Positions 18,764 through 29,804 of a DNA stretch of 64,000 nt are shown in pieces. Source of the DNA: Phaeovulum veldkampii DSM 11550 (GTDB taxonomy: Bacteria > Pseudomonadota > Alphaproteobacteria > Rhodobacterales > Rhodobacteraceae); contig NZ_PZKF01000017.1 of NCBI RefSeq assembly GCF_003034995.1, forward strand, positions 1 through 64,000, read 5' to 3'. The translations under genes and the position numbers were made by a program. A model generated the notes under the pieces. It searched no databases. It was given only the letters and a program-made list of their open reading frames with translations, and had not been told where the DNA came from. Numbering within the stretch: the stretch's first letter is position 1; each line of letters opens with the position of its first letter.

Positions 18764-20280
18764 CGTTCGATCAGCGTGGTGCCGGTCATCTCGGGCGGCA
18801 CCGGCAGGCCCATCAGGTCCAGCAGCGTGGGCGCCAGATCGGCGAGCCGCCCCTTGCGCAGCCGAACCCCTGCGGGGCCACCGATCAGCGCCACGGGCAC
18901 CGGGTTCGTGGTATGCGCGGTGTGCGGGCCGCCGGTGACCGGATCGATCATGGTTTCGCAATTGCCATGATCGGCGGTCAGGATCATGGCGCCGCCCGCC
19001 CGCTCCAGCACCGGAAGAACGCGGGCCAGATCGCGGTCGATTTCCTCGCAGGCGGCAATGGCGGCGGCCAGATCCCCGGTGTGGCCCACCATGTCGGGGT
19101 TGGCATAGTTTACCACGATCAGGTCATAGCCATGTTCGATCGCGGCTATGAAGCGTTCGGTCACCTCGGGCGCCGACATTTCGGGTTGCAGGTCATAGGT
19201 CGCAACCTTGGGCGATTTGGGCATGAAGCGGTCTTCGCCCGGCTCGGGGGCCTCTTTGCCGCCGTTCAGGAAGAAAGTCACATGGGGGTATTTCTCGGTC
19301 TCGGCCAGCCGGTATTGCGTCAGCCCCTGCTTGGCCACCCATTCACCCAAGGTATTCACGATGGTTTGCTTGGGGTAGGCCGCGGTCATGAAGGCATCAT
19401 GCGCCTTTGAGTAATCGACCATGCCCAGCATCGCGGCCCAGACCGGGCGTGCGCTGACATCAAAGCCCGTAAAGGCCGGGTCGCCCAGCGCCGACAGTAT
19501 CTCGCGTGCCCGGTCGGCGCGGAAGTTCAGGCAAAAGAACCCGTCGCCATCTTGCGCACCCTTGTAGCCGTCGATCACGGTCGGGGCGATGAATTCATCC
19601 GTCTCACCGCGCGCATAGGCGGCGGCGACGGCGGCGGCGGCATCGGGGGCCTGTTCGCCCTCGGCCGCGACCATGGCGGCAAAGGCGCGCGCGACACGGT
19701 CCCAGCGGGTGTCGCGGTCCATCGCCCAATAGCGACCGATCACGGTTGCCACCCGCACCCCCTGCGGCAGGCCCGCCATGAGATCGGCCACAAAGCCCGC
19801 CGAAGACGACGGCGGCACATCGCGCCCGTCGGTGATCACATGCAGCGCGACCGGCACCCCGGCGCCCGCGATCAGGCGGCAGGCGGCCACCACATGGCTG
19901 ATGTGGCCATGCACGCCGCCATCCGACACCACGCCCATCAGATGCGCGGTCCCACCTGTTGCCCTGAGTTTTTCCACAAAGGCCAGAATCGCCGCATTGT
20001 GGCCAAAGCTGCCATCCTCGATCGCCAGATCAATCGCACCCAGATCCATCGCCACCACGCGGCCCGCGCCGATATTGGTGTGGCCCACCTCGGAATTGCC
20101 CATCTGCCCGGTGGGCAGGCCCACATCGCGGCCATGGGTCAGCAGGGTGGCATGGGGGCAGGTCGCCATGATCCGGTCGAAGGTCGGGGTATTGGCCAAC
20201 CGGGGGGCGTTGCCTTCCGGCTCGGCGCGTTCGCCCCAACCGTCGAGAATGCACAGGACAACAGGTTTCGGGCGGGTCAT
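18760..20280 (-). CDS. gpmI: 2,3-bisphosphoglycerate-independent phosphoglycerate mutase
   Basis: A 506-residue metalloenzyme of the alkaline-phosphatase superfamily that interconverts 3- and 2-phosphoglycerate in glycolysis and gluconeogenesis. Metal ligand Asp13 lies in LDGWG and the phosphoserine nucleophile is Ser63 in MGNSEVGH; the C-terminal metal site appears as TADHGNCE. Length is normal. It leads the gpmI-envC-ctpA-rppH string; a 90-bp gap separates it from rlmH upstream. Confidence 0.97.
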   Translation of the reverse strand: MTRPKPVVLCILDGWGERAEPEGNAPRLANTPTFDRIMATCPHATLLTHGRDVGLPTGQMGNSEVGHTNIGAGRVVAMDLGAIDLAIEDGSFGHNAAILAFVEKLRATGGTAHLMGVVSDGGVHGHISHVVAACRLIAGAGVPVALHVITDGRDVPPSSSAGFVADLMAGLPQGVRVATVIGRYWAMDRDTRWDRVARAFAAMVAAEGEQAPDAAAAVAAAYARGETDEFIAPTVIDGYKGAQDGDGFFCLNFRADRAREILSALGDPAFTGFDVSARPVWAAMLGMVDYSKAHDAFMTAAYPKQTIVNTLGEWVAKQGLTQYRLAETEKYPHVTFFLNGGKEAPEPGEDRFMPKSPKVATYDLQPEMSAPEVTERFIAAIEHGYDLIVVNYANPDMVGHTGDLAAAIAACEEIDRDLARVLPVLERAGGAMILTADHGNCETMIDPVTGGPHTAHTTNPVPVALIGGPAGVRLRKGRLADLAPTLLDLMGLPVPPEMTGTTLIER

Positions 20281-20371
20281 CGGGGCCTCCGGTGTGCTTT
20301 GGCCCCTATCTACGCTGCGGGGCAGCGCGGGGCAACCGGGACCGCGGCGGCGGCTGGGCGCAAATCTGCGC

Positions 20372-20842
20372 TCAGCCGCGGTGGTAGGGAGTTCCCGCCA
20401 CGATCTGCGCGGCGCGATACAACTGTTCTGCCAACATTACCCGCACCAGCATGTGCGGCCAGACCATCTTGCCGAACGACAGCGAAAAATCGGCGCGCTC
20501 GCGCAAGCCGGGCGCGATACCGTCGGCGCCGCCGATCACGAAGGCCAGATCCTGCCGCCCCGCATCGCGCCAGCCCGCCAGCCGCGCGGCAAAGTCAGGC
20601 GAAGACACCACCGCGCCGCGTTCATCCAGACAGCACAGCACCGCACCGGCAGGCACCGCGCGGGTCAGCAGCGCGGCCTCGGCCTCCATCCCGGCGTTTT
20701 TCTTGTCTTCCACTTCGACCACGGAGGCCGGGCCAAGGCCATGCGCCCGCCCGGTCTTGCCGAATCGATCCAGATAATCCGACACCAGCGCCGCCTCGGG
20801 CCCGGCGCGCAGCCGACCCACGGCGCAGATCGCCACCCGCAT
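20372..20842 (-). CDS. rlmH: 23S rRNA pseudouridine-1915 N3-methyltransferase
   Basis: A 156-residue SPOUT methyltransferase. The trefoil-knot signature is FVIGGADG, followed by the C-terminal LSFGKMVWPHMLVRVMLAEQLYRA...PYHRG run that is nearly invariant in the family. The ATG at 20842 shares one base with the rsfS stop (TGATG), fixing the start. It acts on 70S ribosomes; the adjacent rsfS also acts on the large subunit. Confidence 0.95.
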   Translation of the reverse strand: MRVAICAVGRLRAGPEAALVSDYLDRFGKTGRAHGLGPASVVEVEDKKNAGMEAEAALLTRAVPAGAVLCCLDERGAVVSSPDFAARLAGWRDAGRQDLAFVIGGADGIAPGLRERADFSLSFGKMVWPHMLVRVMLAEQLYRAAQIVAGTPYHRG

Positions 20843-21225
20843 CAGGCCCGACCGGCCCCAAACCCCGCGGCGCCCGGCATCCACATCTTTTCAAGCTGAT
20901 AGAACTCGCGCACCTCGGGGCGGAAGATATGCACGATCACGTCGGCAGTATCGACCAGAACCCAGTCGCCCTGATCCTTGCCCTCGACCTTGCAGACGCG
21001 GCCAAACTCTTCCTTCAGCCGATCCATCAACTTTTCAGCAATGGCACCCACTTGCCGCGATGACCGCCCCGAGCAGACGACCATGTAATCGGCCACAGAC
21101 GACCGCCCGCGCAGGTCGATCGTGACCACATCTTCGGCCTTGTCATCGTCAAGCGAGGCGAGAATCCGGGCAAGCAGGGTTTCGCTTGTCACATCGGTTT
21201 CGGCGGCCGGACCCTGGGGAGTCAT
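20842..21225 (-). CDS. rsfS: Ribosome silencing factor RsfS
   Basis: A 127-residue protein that binds ribosomal protein L14 and blocks subunit joining under starvation. Core motifs: DDDKAEDVVTIDLRG, ADYMVVCSGRSSRQV and GDWVLVDTADVIVHIF. The frame is open further upstream to 21396; I chose 21225 because AAGGTGG precedes it and it gives the normal length, but a start at 21324 cannot be excluded. Coupled to rlmH by a TGATG overlap. Confidence 0.92.
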   Translation of the reverse strand: MTPQGPAAETDVTSETLLARILASLDDDKAEDVVTIDLRGRSSVADYMVVCSGRSSRQVGAIAEKLMDRLKEEFGRVCKVEGKDQGDWVLVDTADVIVHIFRPEVREFYQLEKMWMPGAAGFGAGRA

Positions 21226-21399
21226 CGGCGCCACCTTGGCAGCTGCGGATGCGGCTGCGGGAATAGTCTGAGACAGGACATTGTCCTCCGGTGTTGCGCG
21301 CCGCAAGGCCCCGGCGCGGGGCATGACGCGAACATAACATCGGCGCCGCGAAATCTCAAGAAACCTGCCCGACAGGCGTGGCGGGCCACAAGACACCGC

Positions 21400-22020
21400 T
21401 CAGGGCAGCGCAAACAGCACCTCGTTGCGCCGGTTCCAGGGCAACGTCAACGGCGGATCGTAGAACTGATATTCCGGCGCACCCTGAGGCTTCAGCCCGG
21501 CCGCGGCGGCGATTCCGCGCAACCTGTCGGCGGCCTCGACCAGCACCTTGTCGCCGGGCATGCCCGAAAATTGCAAGACCAGAACGCGCCGCTCGGGCAG
21601 GTCCAGAAACCGGATATGCGGATCGCGCGCCTTGGGCAGGGTATCGCGGGTATAGGTTGCGGGCATGGTAAAGCGGATCGTCCACAACCCCTCGGCCCCG
21701 GCCTGGGCAACCGGCGTGGTCATCGCGATTTTCTCGCCGCGCGCCTGCCCCACCGGGGTTGTCATGTCGATCCTGGCAGAGCCGTCGTTCTTGCCAAAGA
21801 TATAGCCCGCCAGAATCCGAAAGCCGCGGTTGGCGGCGCCCTGCCGGGTGCCGCGCACCGTCACCTCGGCGACCAGCGCGGGGGCATAGACACGCACCTC
21901 GGCGGTGCCGATCCGCCGCTCGACCTTATAGGCGGGGGTTTCATAGCCACGATAGGTTTCTGCCCCCGCAGCCGGTGCCAGCAGAAAAGCCGTTGCCAGT
22001 ATCGTCATCAGCTTGCGCAT
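21400..22020 (-). CDS. SOUL-family heme-binding protein
   Basis: A 206-residue exported protein with signal peptide MRKLMTILATAFLLAPAAG, started after GGAGG. The rest matches the SOUL/HBP fold: Y.TPAYKVE at the N-terminus, the FGKNDGSARIDMTTPVG block, a second MTTPV repeat, and a C-terminal YQFYDPPLTLPW segment. SOUL proteins bind heme or other tetrapyrroles weakly; a periplasmic tetrapyrrole-binding role is inferred. Stands alone, divergent from leuC. Confidence 0.88.
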   Translation of the reverse strand: MRKLMTILATAFLLAPAAGAETYRGYETPAYKVERRIGTAEVRVYAPALVAEVTVRGTRQGAANRGFRILAGYIFGKNDGSARIDMTTPVGQARGEKIAMTTPVAQAGAEGLWTIRFTMPATYTRDTLPKARDPHIRFLDLPERRVLVLQFSGMPGDKVLVEAADRLRGIAAAAGLKPQGAPEYQFYDPPLTLPWNRRNEVLFALP

Positions 22021-22253
22021 CGCATCCTCCGGGAAAGCCACCCGCTCTATATTGTGATGCCCGTATTGCCAGACCAGAGATTCGCGCTTATTTACCGCGC
22101 CATGATGCGCTTTTTCGACATGGCCGACCATGCCCGCCTGCCTTGGCGGTTCGCCTGCGAAAGCCGGTCAATCCTCGCGCGACTGTGACGCGGCACGGGC
22201 GCGGTTTGCGCCCCCGCTCGCCTGCCCCATTCAGCCATCTGTGAGAGAGAGCC

Positions 22254-23672
22254 ATGACCGCTCCGAAGACCCTCTATGACAAGATCTGGGATGCCCATGT
22301 CGTCGATACGTCCGACGATGGCACCTGCCTGCTGTATATCGACCGACATCTGGTCCACGAAGTCACCAGCCCACAGGCGTTCGAGGGGCTGCGCTTGGCC
22401 GGTCGCAAAGTGCGCGCCCCGGAAAAGACCATCGCCGTGCCCGACCACAACGTGCCCACGACATGGGACCGCGAAAAGGGCATCGACAACGAGGAAAGCC
22501 GGATCCAGGTCGATGCGCTGGACCGCAACGCCCGTGACTTCGGCATCAACTATTATCCGGTGTCCGACATCCGTCAGGGCATCGTGCATATCGTCGGCCC
22601 CGAACAGGGCTGGACGCTGCCGGGCATGACGGTGGTCTGCGGCGATAGCCACACCGCCACCCACGGCGCCTTTGGCGCGCTGGCGCACGGGATCGGCACA
22701 TCAGAGGTGGAACATGTTCTGGCCACCCAGACGCTGATCCAGAAGAAATCCAAAAACATGAAGGTGGAGATCACCGGTCATCTGCGCCCCGGTGTCACCG
22801 CCAAGGATATCACGCTGTCGATCATCGGCGAAACCGGCACCGCGGGCGGCACCGGCTATGTCATCGAATACTGCGGTCAGGCGATCCGCGATCTGTCGAT
22901 GGAAGGCCGCATGACGGTCTGCAACATGGCGATCGAAGGCGGCGCGCGGGCCGGAATCATCGCGCCCGACGAAAAGACCTTCGACTATTGCATGGGCCGC
23001 CCCCACGCCCCCAAAGGCGCCGCATGGGAGGCCGCTGTGGCCTGGTGGAAGACGCTTTACACCGATGAGGGCGCACATTTCGACAAGGTCATCACGATCC
23101 GCGGCGAGGATATCGCCCCCGTCGTGACCTGGGGCACCTCGCCCGAGGATGTACTGCCGATCACCGCCACCGTGCCTGCCCCCGAAGATTTCACCGGCGG
23201 CAAGGTCGAGGCGGCGCGGCGCAGCCTGGATTACATGGGCCTGACGCCGGGCCAGAAGCTGACCGACATCAAGATTGATGCCGTGTTCATCGGGTCATGC
23301 ACCAACGGCCGGATCGAAGACCTGCGCGCCGCCGCCGAAATCCTGAAAGGCAAGCATCTGGCGCCGGGTGTGCGCGGCATGGTCGTGCCGGGATCAGGCC
23401 TTGTGCGGCTGCAAGCCGAGGAAGAAGGGCTGGCCGATATCTTCAAACAGGCTGGTTTCGAATGGCGCCTTGCAGGCTGTTCGATGTGTCTGGGCATGAA
23501 CCCAGACCAGTTGGCGCCGGGCGAACGCTGCGCGGCCACCTCGAATCGCAATTTCGAAGGCCGCATGGGCCGTGGCGGGCGCACCCACCTGATGAGCCCT
23601 GTCATGGCCGCCGCCGCAGGCATCGCCGGGCATCTGGTGGATGTGCGCACGATCTTGGCTGAGACAGTGTAA
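22254..23672 (+). CDS. leuC: 3-isopropylmalate dehydratase large subunit
   Basis: A 472-residue aconitase-family subunit that isomerises isopropylmalate in leucine synthesis. The [4Fe-4S] ligands are C349 (GSCTNGR), C409 and C412 (CSMCLGMNP). The 233-bp gap upstream contains no terminator or leader I can support. Start follows GAGAGAGCC. Together with leuD 12 bp downstream it forms the heterodimer. Confidence 0.97.
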   Translation: MTAPKTLYDKIWDAHVVDTSDDGTCLLYIDRHLVHEVTSPQAFEGLRLAGRKVRAPEKTIAVPDHNVPTTWDREKGIDNEESRIQVDALDRNARDFGINYYPVSDIRQGIVHIVGPEQGWTLPGMTVVCGDSHTATHGAFGALAHGIGTSEVEHVLATQTLIQKKSKNMKVEITGHLRPGVTAKDITLSIIGETGTAGGTGYVIEYCGQAIRDLSMEGRMTVCNMAIEGGARAGIIAPDEKTFDYCMGRPHAPKGAAWEAAVAWWKTLYTDEGAHFDKVITIRGEDIAPVVTWGTSPEDVLPITATVPAPEDFTGGKVEAARRSLDYMGLTPGQKLTDIKIDAVFIGSCTNGRIEDLRAAAEILKGKHLAPGVRGMVVPGSGLVRLQAEEEGLADIFKQAGFEWRLAGCSMCLGMNPDQLAPGERCAATSNRNFEGRMGRGGRTHLMSPVMAAAAGIAGHLVDVRTILAETV

Positions 23673-23684
23673 GGAGCCGGAAAG

Positions 23685-24290
23685 ATGGATAAATTTACCA
23701 CCCTGACCGGAATTGCAGCGCCGATGCCGCTGGTCAATATCGACACCGACATGATCATCCCCAAGCAGTTCCTCAAGACGATCAAGAGGACCGGGCTGGG
23801 CGTCAGCCTGTTCGACGAGATGCGCCATACCCCCGATGGCAAGGAAATCGCTGACTTCGTGCTGAACCAGCCCGCCTATCGCAAGGCGCAGATTCTGGTG
23901 GCGGGCGACAACTTTGGTTGCGGGTCGTCGCGCGAACACGCGCCTTGGGCGCTGCTGGATTTCGGCATCCGGGCGGTGATTTCCACCAGTTTTGCCGACA
24001 TCTTCTTCAACAACTGCTTCAAGAACGGCATCCTGCCCATCGTGCTGCCGCAAGAGGCGGTCGATCACCTGATGGAAGATGCGCGCAAAGGCGAAAATGC
24101 CCGTATGACCGTCGATCTGGAAGCGCAGACCGTTACAGCCTCGGATGGCCGCGTATTCCCGTTCGACGTGGACCCGTTCAAGAAACATTGTCTGCTGAAC
24201 GGTCTGGATGATATCGGTCTGACGCTGGAAAAAGCAGCCGCCATTGACACATTCGAGACGCAGGCCGCGCAAAGCCGCCCCTGGGTTTGA
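23685..24290 (+). CDS. leuD: 3-isopropylmalate dehydratase small subunit
   Basis: A 201-residue swivel-domain subunit, partner of LeuC. Recognised from [16 protein letters not shown] at the start and the [19 protein letters not shown] motif that shapes the substrate pocket. An AAGGAGCC Shine-Dalgarno lies in the 12-bp gap after leuC. A strong hairpin follows, so the leuCD transcript probably ends before the next gene. Confidence 0.97.
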   Translation: MDKFTTLTGIAAPMPLVNIDTDMIIPKQFLKTIKRTGLGVSLFDEMRHTPDGKEIADFVLNQPAYRKAQILVAGDNFGCGSSREHAPWALLDFGIRAVISTSFADIFFNNCFKNGILPIVLPQEAVDHLMEDARKGENARMTVDLEAQTVTASDGRVFPFDVDPFKKHCLLNGLDDIGLTLEKAAAIDTFETQAAQSRPWV

Positions 24291-24310
24291 CGAACGGCCT
24301 TTCTATCTGG

Positions 24311-24341
24311 GGCCGCTTCGGGGCATGGCCCCGAGGCGGCC
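24311..24341 (+). terminator. Intrinsic terminator after leuCD
   Basis: Fourteen-bp stem (GGCCGCTTCGGGGC with GCCCCGAGGCGGCC, one G-U pair) and 3-nt loop, followed by ATGTTTT. Located 20 nt after leuD. Confidence 0.8.
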
Positions 24342-24547
24342 ATGTTTTGGACCAAATTGATGCAAAGCCGCATCAGTTGCGTCTTGAAATTGCCCGAAAC
24401 GGACCCGAAACCTTGGCTGTTCATTGCCAGTTGGCGGAACGCCCTGCACACATATGTCAGGGCAGTGTTGGCCGTCGCAACGGCGCGCCATGACGAAACA
24501 AGAGTCCGGCATTGTATCGGGTTCGAACGAGGCAAAGGGACGAAGCC

Positions 24548-25384
24548 ATGGCTTCTCGGCTCTCTGGTGCTTTTTTGCGTGCTGTGTTGGTGGTTCTTGT
24601 CATTGCCACGCCTTCGCTGATGTTGCCGGGCATTGGCGCAGATACCCGGCAGATCGTGGCGCTGGCCGCATTGTGCGCAGGGGTTCTGACCTTTGTCGAA
24701 TATGCGTCCACTTATCCGGGCCTGGTCGAGTTTCGGGACGCCGCGCCATTCAACCGAATCCGGTTTGTCTCGCTGTTCCTGACGCTGTTCCTGCTGAGCG
24801 CCTTGATGGCAAGCGGCAGCACACCCAGCACGCTGTCGCTGTTTGTGCGGGTCACCGGGATGGCTGTTGCGCAGTCGATCGACCTGCCCTACAGCCCGGT
24901 TCGGTTGCTGACCATGATGCTGGCCGCCGACACGCCCCCCGCACAGGTCGAGCTTGTGCGCACGGCGGGCGGGCTGGCCTATATCATCTCTCTGATAACT
25001 CTGGCGTATTTCGTTCTGATCCTGCGCACCCTGGGCTGGCCCAACCGCGCCACCAGCTTTAACGTCTGGGTCAACCTGCCCACATTTGACCCGACCGCAG
25101 GGGGTGATATAGTCAGCCGTCTGCGCCGCGACGCGCGGTTCAACATCGGGCTGGGCTGCCTGTTGCCCTTCGTGATTCCGGCAATGGTTTATTCGGCATC
25201 CTCGCTGTTCGACCCGGTAACGCTGACCTCGCCCCACACCTTGATCTGGACGGTGACAGCATGGGCCTTTCTTCCGGTAAGCCTGTTCATGCGCGGCATC
25301 GCGATGGGCCGGATCGCAACGATGATCGAACAGACCCGCCAATCAAACCAGCGCATGGCCACGGCGCAATTGGCGGCAGCCTGA
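24548..25384 (+). CDS. Multi-spanning membrane protein of unknown function
   Basis: A 278-residue inner-membrane protein with about six hydrophobic segments (first near residues 10-32). No catalytic motif, transporter signature or known domain is visible. The ATG at 24548 follows AAAGGGACGAAGCC. It lies between leuD and leuB with an exonuclease-like gene, an arrangement that also occurs in other Rhodobacteraceae in my recollection, but this gives no function. The leuCD terminator upstream suggests a separate promoter. Confidence 0.75.
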   Translation: MASRLSGAFLRAVLVVLVIATPSLMLPGIGADTRQIVALAALCAGVLTFVEYASTYPGLVEFRDAAPFNRIRFVSLFLTLFLLSALMASGSTPSTLSLFVRVTGMAVAQSIDLPYSPVRLLTMMLAADTPPAQVELVRTAGGLAYIISLITLAYFVLILRTLGWPNRATSFNVWVNLPTFDPTAGGDIVSRLRRDARFNIGLGCLLPFVIPAMVYSASSLFDPVTLTSPHTLIWTVTAWAFLPVSLFMRGIAMGRIATMIEQTRQSNQRMATAQLAAA

Positions 25385-26460
25385 TCATTTGGTTGGCGAC
25401 GGCCTGTTCGGTCGGGGCCGAAAATCTGCGCATCGCCACCTTTCACACCGATCTGACCCGCGACGGGCCGGGGCTGGTGTATCGTGATATCAGATCGGGC
25501 ACCGACCTGCAGGCCGAGGCTGTGGCAGATGTGATAACCGCTGCCGGACCTGATGTGATCTTGCTGACCGGGATCGACTGGGACCATGGGCTTATGGCGC
25601 TGGCTGCTCTTGAAACGCGGCTGGCAGCACGGGGGGCGGGCTATGCGCATCTGTTAGCCCTGCGCCCCAATTCCGGCATGGCCACGGGGGTTGATCTGGA
25701 TGGCGACGGCCGCCTGGGCGACGCGCGCGATGCGCAGGGCTATGGCCGGTTTGCGGGGCAGGATGGCATGGCGATCCTGTCGCGGCTGCCGGTGGCGGGC
25801 GATGCCCTGCGCGATTTCAGCCCCCTGCTCTGGCGCGATCTGCCCGGCGCCCTGATCGGCGCTGCGGGCCTGTCGCCCGAGGCCGCAGCGACGCAGCGGC
25901 TGTCCACCACCGGCCACTGGGATGTGCCGCTGCGCCTGCCGGGGGGCGGGTGGTTGCATCTGTGGGCTTTTGCCGCAACCCCGCCGGTGTTTGACGGCCC
26001 CGAAGACCGCAACGGACGTCGCAACCACGACGAGGTCGCATTCTGGCTGCGGTATCTGGATGGCGCGCTGCCGCAGGCCCCCGCCACGGCCCCGTTCGTC
26101 ATTATGGGCAACGCCAACCTTGACCCGGCCGATGGCGAGGGGCGGCATGAGGCGTTGCGCGCACTGCTGGCAGACCCGCGACTGCAAGACCCGGCCCCGC
26201 AAAGCATGGGCGCGGTTCTGGCAGCCGCCGCGCAGGGCGGGGCAAATGCCAGGCAGGCGGGCGACCCCGCGCGCGATACGGCAGACTGGCCCGACACCGA
26301 CAATCTGGGCAACCGCCGGGTCGATTATGTGCTGCCCTCTGCCGGGCTGCGGGTGACCGCTGCCGGGGTGGTCTGGCCTGAACCGGGCACCGCGCTGTCA
26401 GCGACTGTGGCGCGCGCCTCGCGCCACCGGTTGGTGTGGGTCGATCTTGCCCTGCCCTGA
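25381..26460 (+). CDS. Endonuclease/exonuclease/phosphatase-fold protein, divergent active site
   Basis: About 359 residues. The fold is recognised from LRIATFHTDL at the N-terminus, FVIMGNANLDP in the middle, RVDYVLPS, and SRHRLVWVDL at the end. Compared with the usual EEP signatures (RIATYN, GDFN, SDH) the Asn, Asp and Asp are changed, so activity is uncertain. There is no in-frame ATG between 25261 and the hydrophobic N-terminus; the real start may be CTG at 25381, TTG at 25393, or the ATG at 25261 with a 124-bp overlap. A signal-like segment (LIIWLATACSVGA) implies export. Confidence 0.75.
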   Translation: MIIWLATACSVGAENLRIATFHTDLTRDGPGLVYRDIRSGTDLQAEAVADVITAAGPDVILLTGIDWDHGLMALAALETRLAARGAGYAHLLALRPNSGMATGVDLDGDGRLGDARDAQGYGRFAGQDGMAILSRLPVAGDALRDFSPLLWRDLPGALIGAAGLSPEAAATQRLSTTGHWDVPLRLPGGGWLHLWAFAATPPVFDGPEDRNGRRNHDEVAFWLRYLDGALPQAPATAPFVIMGNANLDPADGEGRHEALRALLADPRLQDPAPQSMGAVLAAAAQGGANARQAGDPARDTADWPDTDNLGNRRVDYVLPSAGLRVTAAGVVWPEPGTALSATVARASRHRLVWVDLALP

Positions 26461-26562
26461 TGCGGCCACCTGCCCCACGGCCCGCACGCGCCGCGCCGCC
26501 GCTTGACCCGACCTTTGCCAGCCGCTACGCCGCAAACAACCCTTCTGGCGCTGGAGAACCCC

Positions 26563-27672
<1,110 letters not shown>

Positions 27673-27684
27673 CCCTGCGCAGGC

Positions 27685-29289
27685 TCAGTCGCCATTGGGC
27701 GGCTGACCCGCCCGCAGCGCCTCGGGGGTCGCCTCGGCGGCGAGGGCGCCGTAATGCACGATGCGCTCGGCGTGATGCACCGCCCGGTCCAGCCAGCGCA
27801 GCGCATCGGTCAGCGCAAAAACCTCTGCCGGGCTGACCAGCCCCACATGTTCGCGCAGCAGCGCCGAGCGGCGCAGCCGCTGCATCCGCCCGGCGATCAG
27901 CGGGCGCAGCCGCGCCAGCCGCCGCGCCTGCGCCGGATCGGATGGCGCCGCACCCGCCCGCCGCAGCGCAGCCCCCAGCGCCACAGCCGGGCGGAGCAGC
28001 GCCGGGTCCGACAACAGCAGGTCGATGCGGTCGCCCTGTTCGGCGCGATGGGCAAGCCGGTGCAGATGGTCGAACTGATGCAGCAGCGCAGAATGGCGCA
28101 GCATCGCCCCGCGCTGCCCCTCGGGGATCTGGATGCGGGTCAGAAAATCTTCGATGTCGTCGATGGCCGCGGGCAGTTGCGGCGTGATCCCGGCCAGCGC
28201 CGCGGGCGTGCCGCCCAGCCGCAACCGCTCTCCCAGCGCGCACAGCAGCGCGCTCGCCAGCCCGCCCGAGGCCCCGCGTGCCGCATCCAGCGCCGCATCG
28301 GCATCGGCCAGCAGCGCGCGGTCCAGCGGTCGCGGGCTCAGCGCATCGCCGCCGGGCACCAGCCGCTCGATCAGCCGGGTGAAGGGGCCGGTGAATGGCA
28401 GCATCAGGGCCACGCCCATCACGTTGAACAGGGTGTGAAATGCCACCAGCGCAGGCAGCGGATCGCCACCAAAGGCCGCCTGCAACAACGCTGTGGCAGG
28501 CCCCAGCGCCAGAAAGGCCGCGGTGCCGGTCACAACATTGTAGGCCACATGCGCCACCGCCGTGCGCCGCATGTCGCGTGATCCGCCGATGGTGGCCAGC
28601 AATGATTTAAAGGTGGTGCCGATATCCATGCCCACGACCATCGCCGCCGCCTGCGGCAGGCTGATCGCGCCACTTCCCAGCAGCACCAGCGCCGTCGCCA
28701 CACCCGCGCTGGAGGACTGCACGACGATTGTGAAAGCCATCCCGATGCCCATCAGCAGCGCACGCCCCACCAGCCCGTCACCCGGCAGGATGTCGGGCGT
28801 CAGCCAGCCCTCGAACCCGCGTGTGCCCGCCTGCATCAGGTCGAAGCCCAGAAACACAAGGCAAAAACCAGCCAACGCCTGTGCCGTCGCCTGCCACGGC
28901 CCCTTGGCAAAGGCCTGCATCAGCGCCGCTACGAACAACAGCGGCAGTGCCGCCAGCCCCAGTTGCAGCTTCAGCCCCAGCGCCATCACCATCCAGCCGG
29001 TGATCGTGGTGCCGATATTGGCGCCGTAAATAATGCCCACCGCCTGCGGAAAGCTGAGCATTCCCGCCCCCACAAAACCAATGGTCGTGATCAGCACCGC
29101 GCTGGAGGATTGCAGCACCGCGGTGATCACCGCCCCCGACAGCGCGCCGGTAAAGGGCGTTGTGGCAAACCGCGCCAGCATCGCCCGCGCCTGTCGGCTG
29201 GCCATCCGCCGCAGCGCCTCGGTCATGATCTGCATCCCGAACAGATAAAGCCCGATCCCGCCCAGAACATTGAGAATGTCGTTGGTCAT
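27685..29289 (-). CDS. Na/Pi cotransporter family protein with C-terminal PhoU-like domain
   Basis: A 534-residue inner-membrane protein of the PNaS (NptA/YjbB) family. Two inverted halves each carry the QSSSA motif (VLQSSSAVLITTIGFVGAG and VQSSSAGVATALVLLG), followed by about 200 helical, Arg- and Ala-rich cytoplasmic residues resembling PhoU. Bacterial relatives export or import phosphate; the PhoU part may control this. The ATG at 29289 follows GGAGGTGG. Divergent from the tRNA-Pro gene. Confidence 0.9.
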   Translation of the reverse strand: MTNDILNVLGGIGLYLFGMQIMTEALRRMASRQARAMLARFATTPFTGALSGAVITAVLQSSSAVLITTIGFVGAGMLSFPQAVGIIYGANIGTTITGWMVMALGLKLQLGLAALPLLFVAALMQAFAKGPWQATAQALAGFCLVFLGFDLMQAGTRGFEGWLTPDILPGDGLVGRALLMGIGMAFTIVVQSSSAGVATALVLLGSGAISLPQAAAMVVGMDIGTTFKSLLATIGGSRDMRRTAVAHVAYNVVTGTAAFLALGPATALLQAAFGGDPLPALVAFHTLFNVMGVALMLPFTGPFTRLIERLVPGGDALSPRPLDRALLADADAALDAARGASGGLASALLCALGERLRLGGTPAALAGITPQLPAAIDDIEDFLTRIQIPEGQRGAMLRHSALLHQFDHLHRLAHRAEQGDRIDLLLSDPALLRPAVALGAALRRAGAAPSDPAQARRLARLRPLIAGRMQRLRRSALLREHVGLVSPAEVFALTDALRWLDRAVHHAERIVHYGALAAEATPEALRAGQPPNGD

Positions 29290-29430
29290 ACCACCTCCGC
29301 CCCTGATCATCCGGGATCGCCGCAGGTGGCGCAAGCAGAGCCGCACGGCGCAGATGCAGAAGGCTGAAACGTCGCGGCGCAATCCCCCTTGCAAATGCTG
29401 CGCAGAGCCTGTAACCCCCGCCCACACGGT

Positions 29431-29507
29431 CGGAGCGTAGCGCAGCCTGGTAGCGCACCTGCTTCGGGAGCAGGGGGTCGGAGGTTCGAATCCTCTCGCT
29501 CCGACCA
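29431..29507 (+). tRNA. tRNA-Pro (anticodon CGG)
   Basis: A 77-nt cloverleaf. Acceptor stem CGGAGCG pairs with CGCTCCG; the anticodon loop TTCGGGA places CGG at positions 34-36; T-arm has GGTTCGAATCC; the discriminator A is followed by an encoded CCA. It reads CCG proline codons, frequent in this GC-rich genome. I see no duplicated tRNA 3' end nearby, so no sign of use as an integration site. Confidence 0.97.
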
Positions 29508-29804
29508 ATTATCCCCCTGAAATATAAAGAATATCCTGCCCCAACTGGTGGCAAAGACGGCTCGTGCCGGGGTTAAACCTTGCCGCGATACGCCCCAGGA
29601 TCAGACCGGGTGCGGTGCGGGCAGACAGCGTTGTTTGGGCTGGCTGCACCGCGACTGGTTTGCCCTGTTGCAAAAGCCTTGCGTGAAAAGGCCGACGCCG
29701 GGCCGCATGCGACGGTTTAACACCCTCTGGCCCGGCATGATCGCATCATTGTCATTTCCCTCTGCGCGGCAGGGTTTTAAGAGCGTGTCATATATCGGGG
29801 GGAC

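Noticed and set aside
22057-22188. A 43-codon ORF before leuC
   Set aside because: No clear Shine-Dalgarno, not rich in leucine codons near the end, no terminator/antiterminator follows; probably chance.
24441-24463. Inverted repeat GCCCTG...CAGGGC around ACATATGT
   Set aside because: Only a 6-bp outer arm; could be an operator but nothing links it to a regulator.
29431-29507. tRNA-Pro as an integration site of a mobile element
   Set aside because: No duplicated 3' tRNA end and no phage-type integrase nearby; the xerC fragment at the window end is a housekeeping recombinase 34 kb away.
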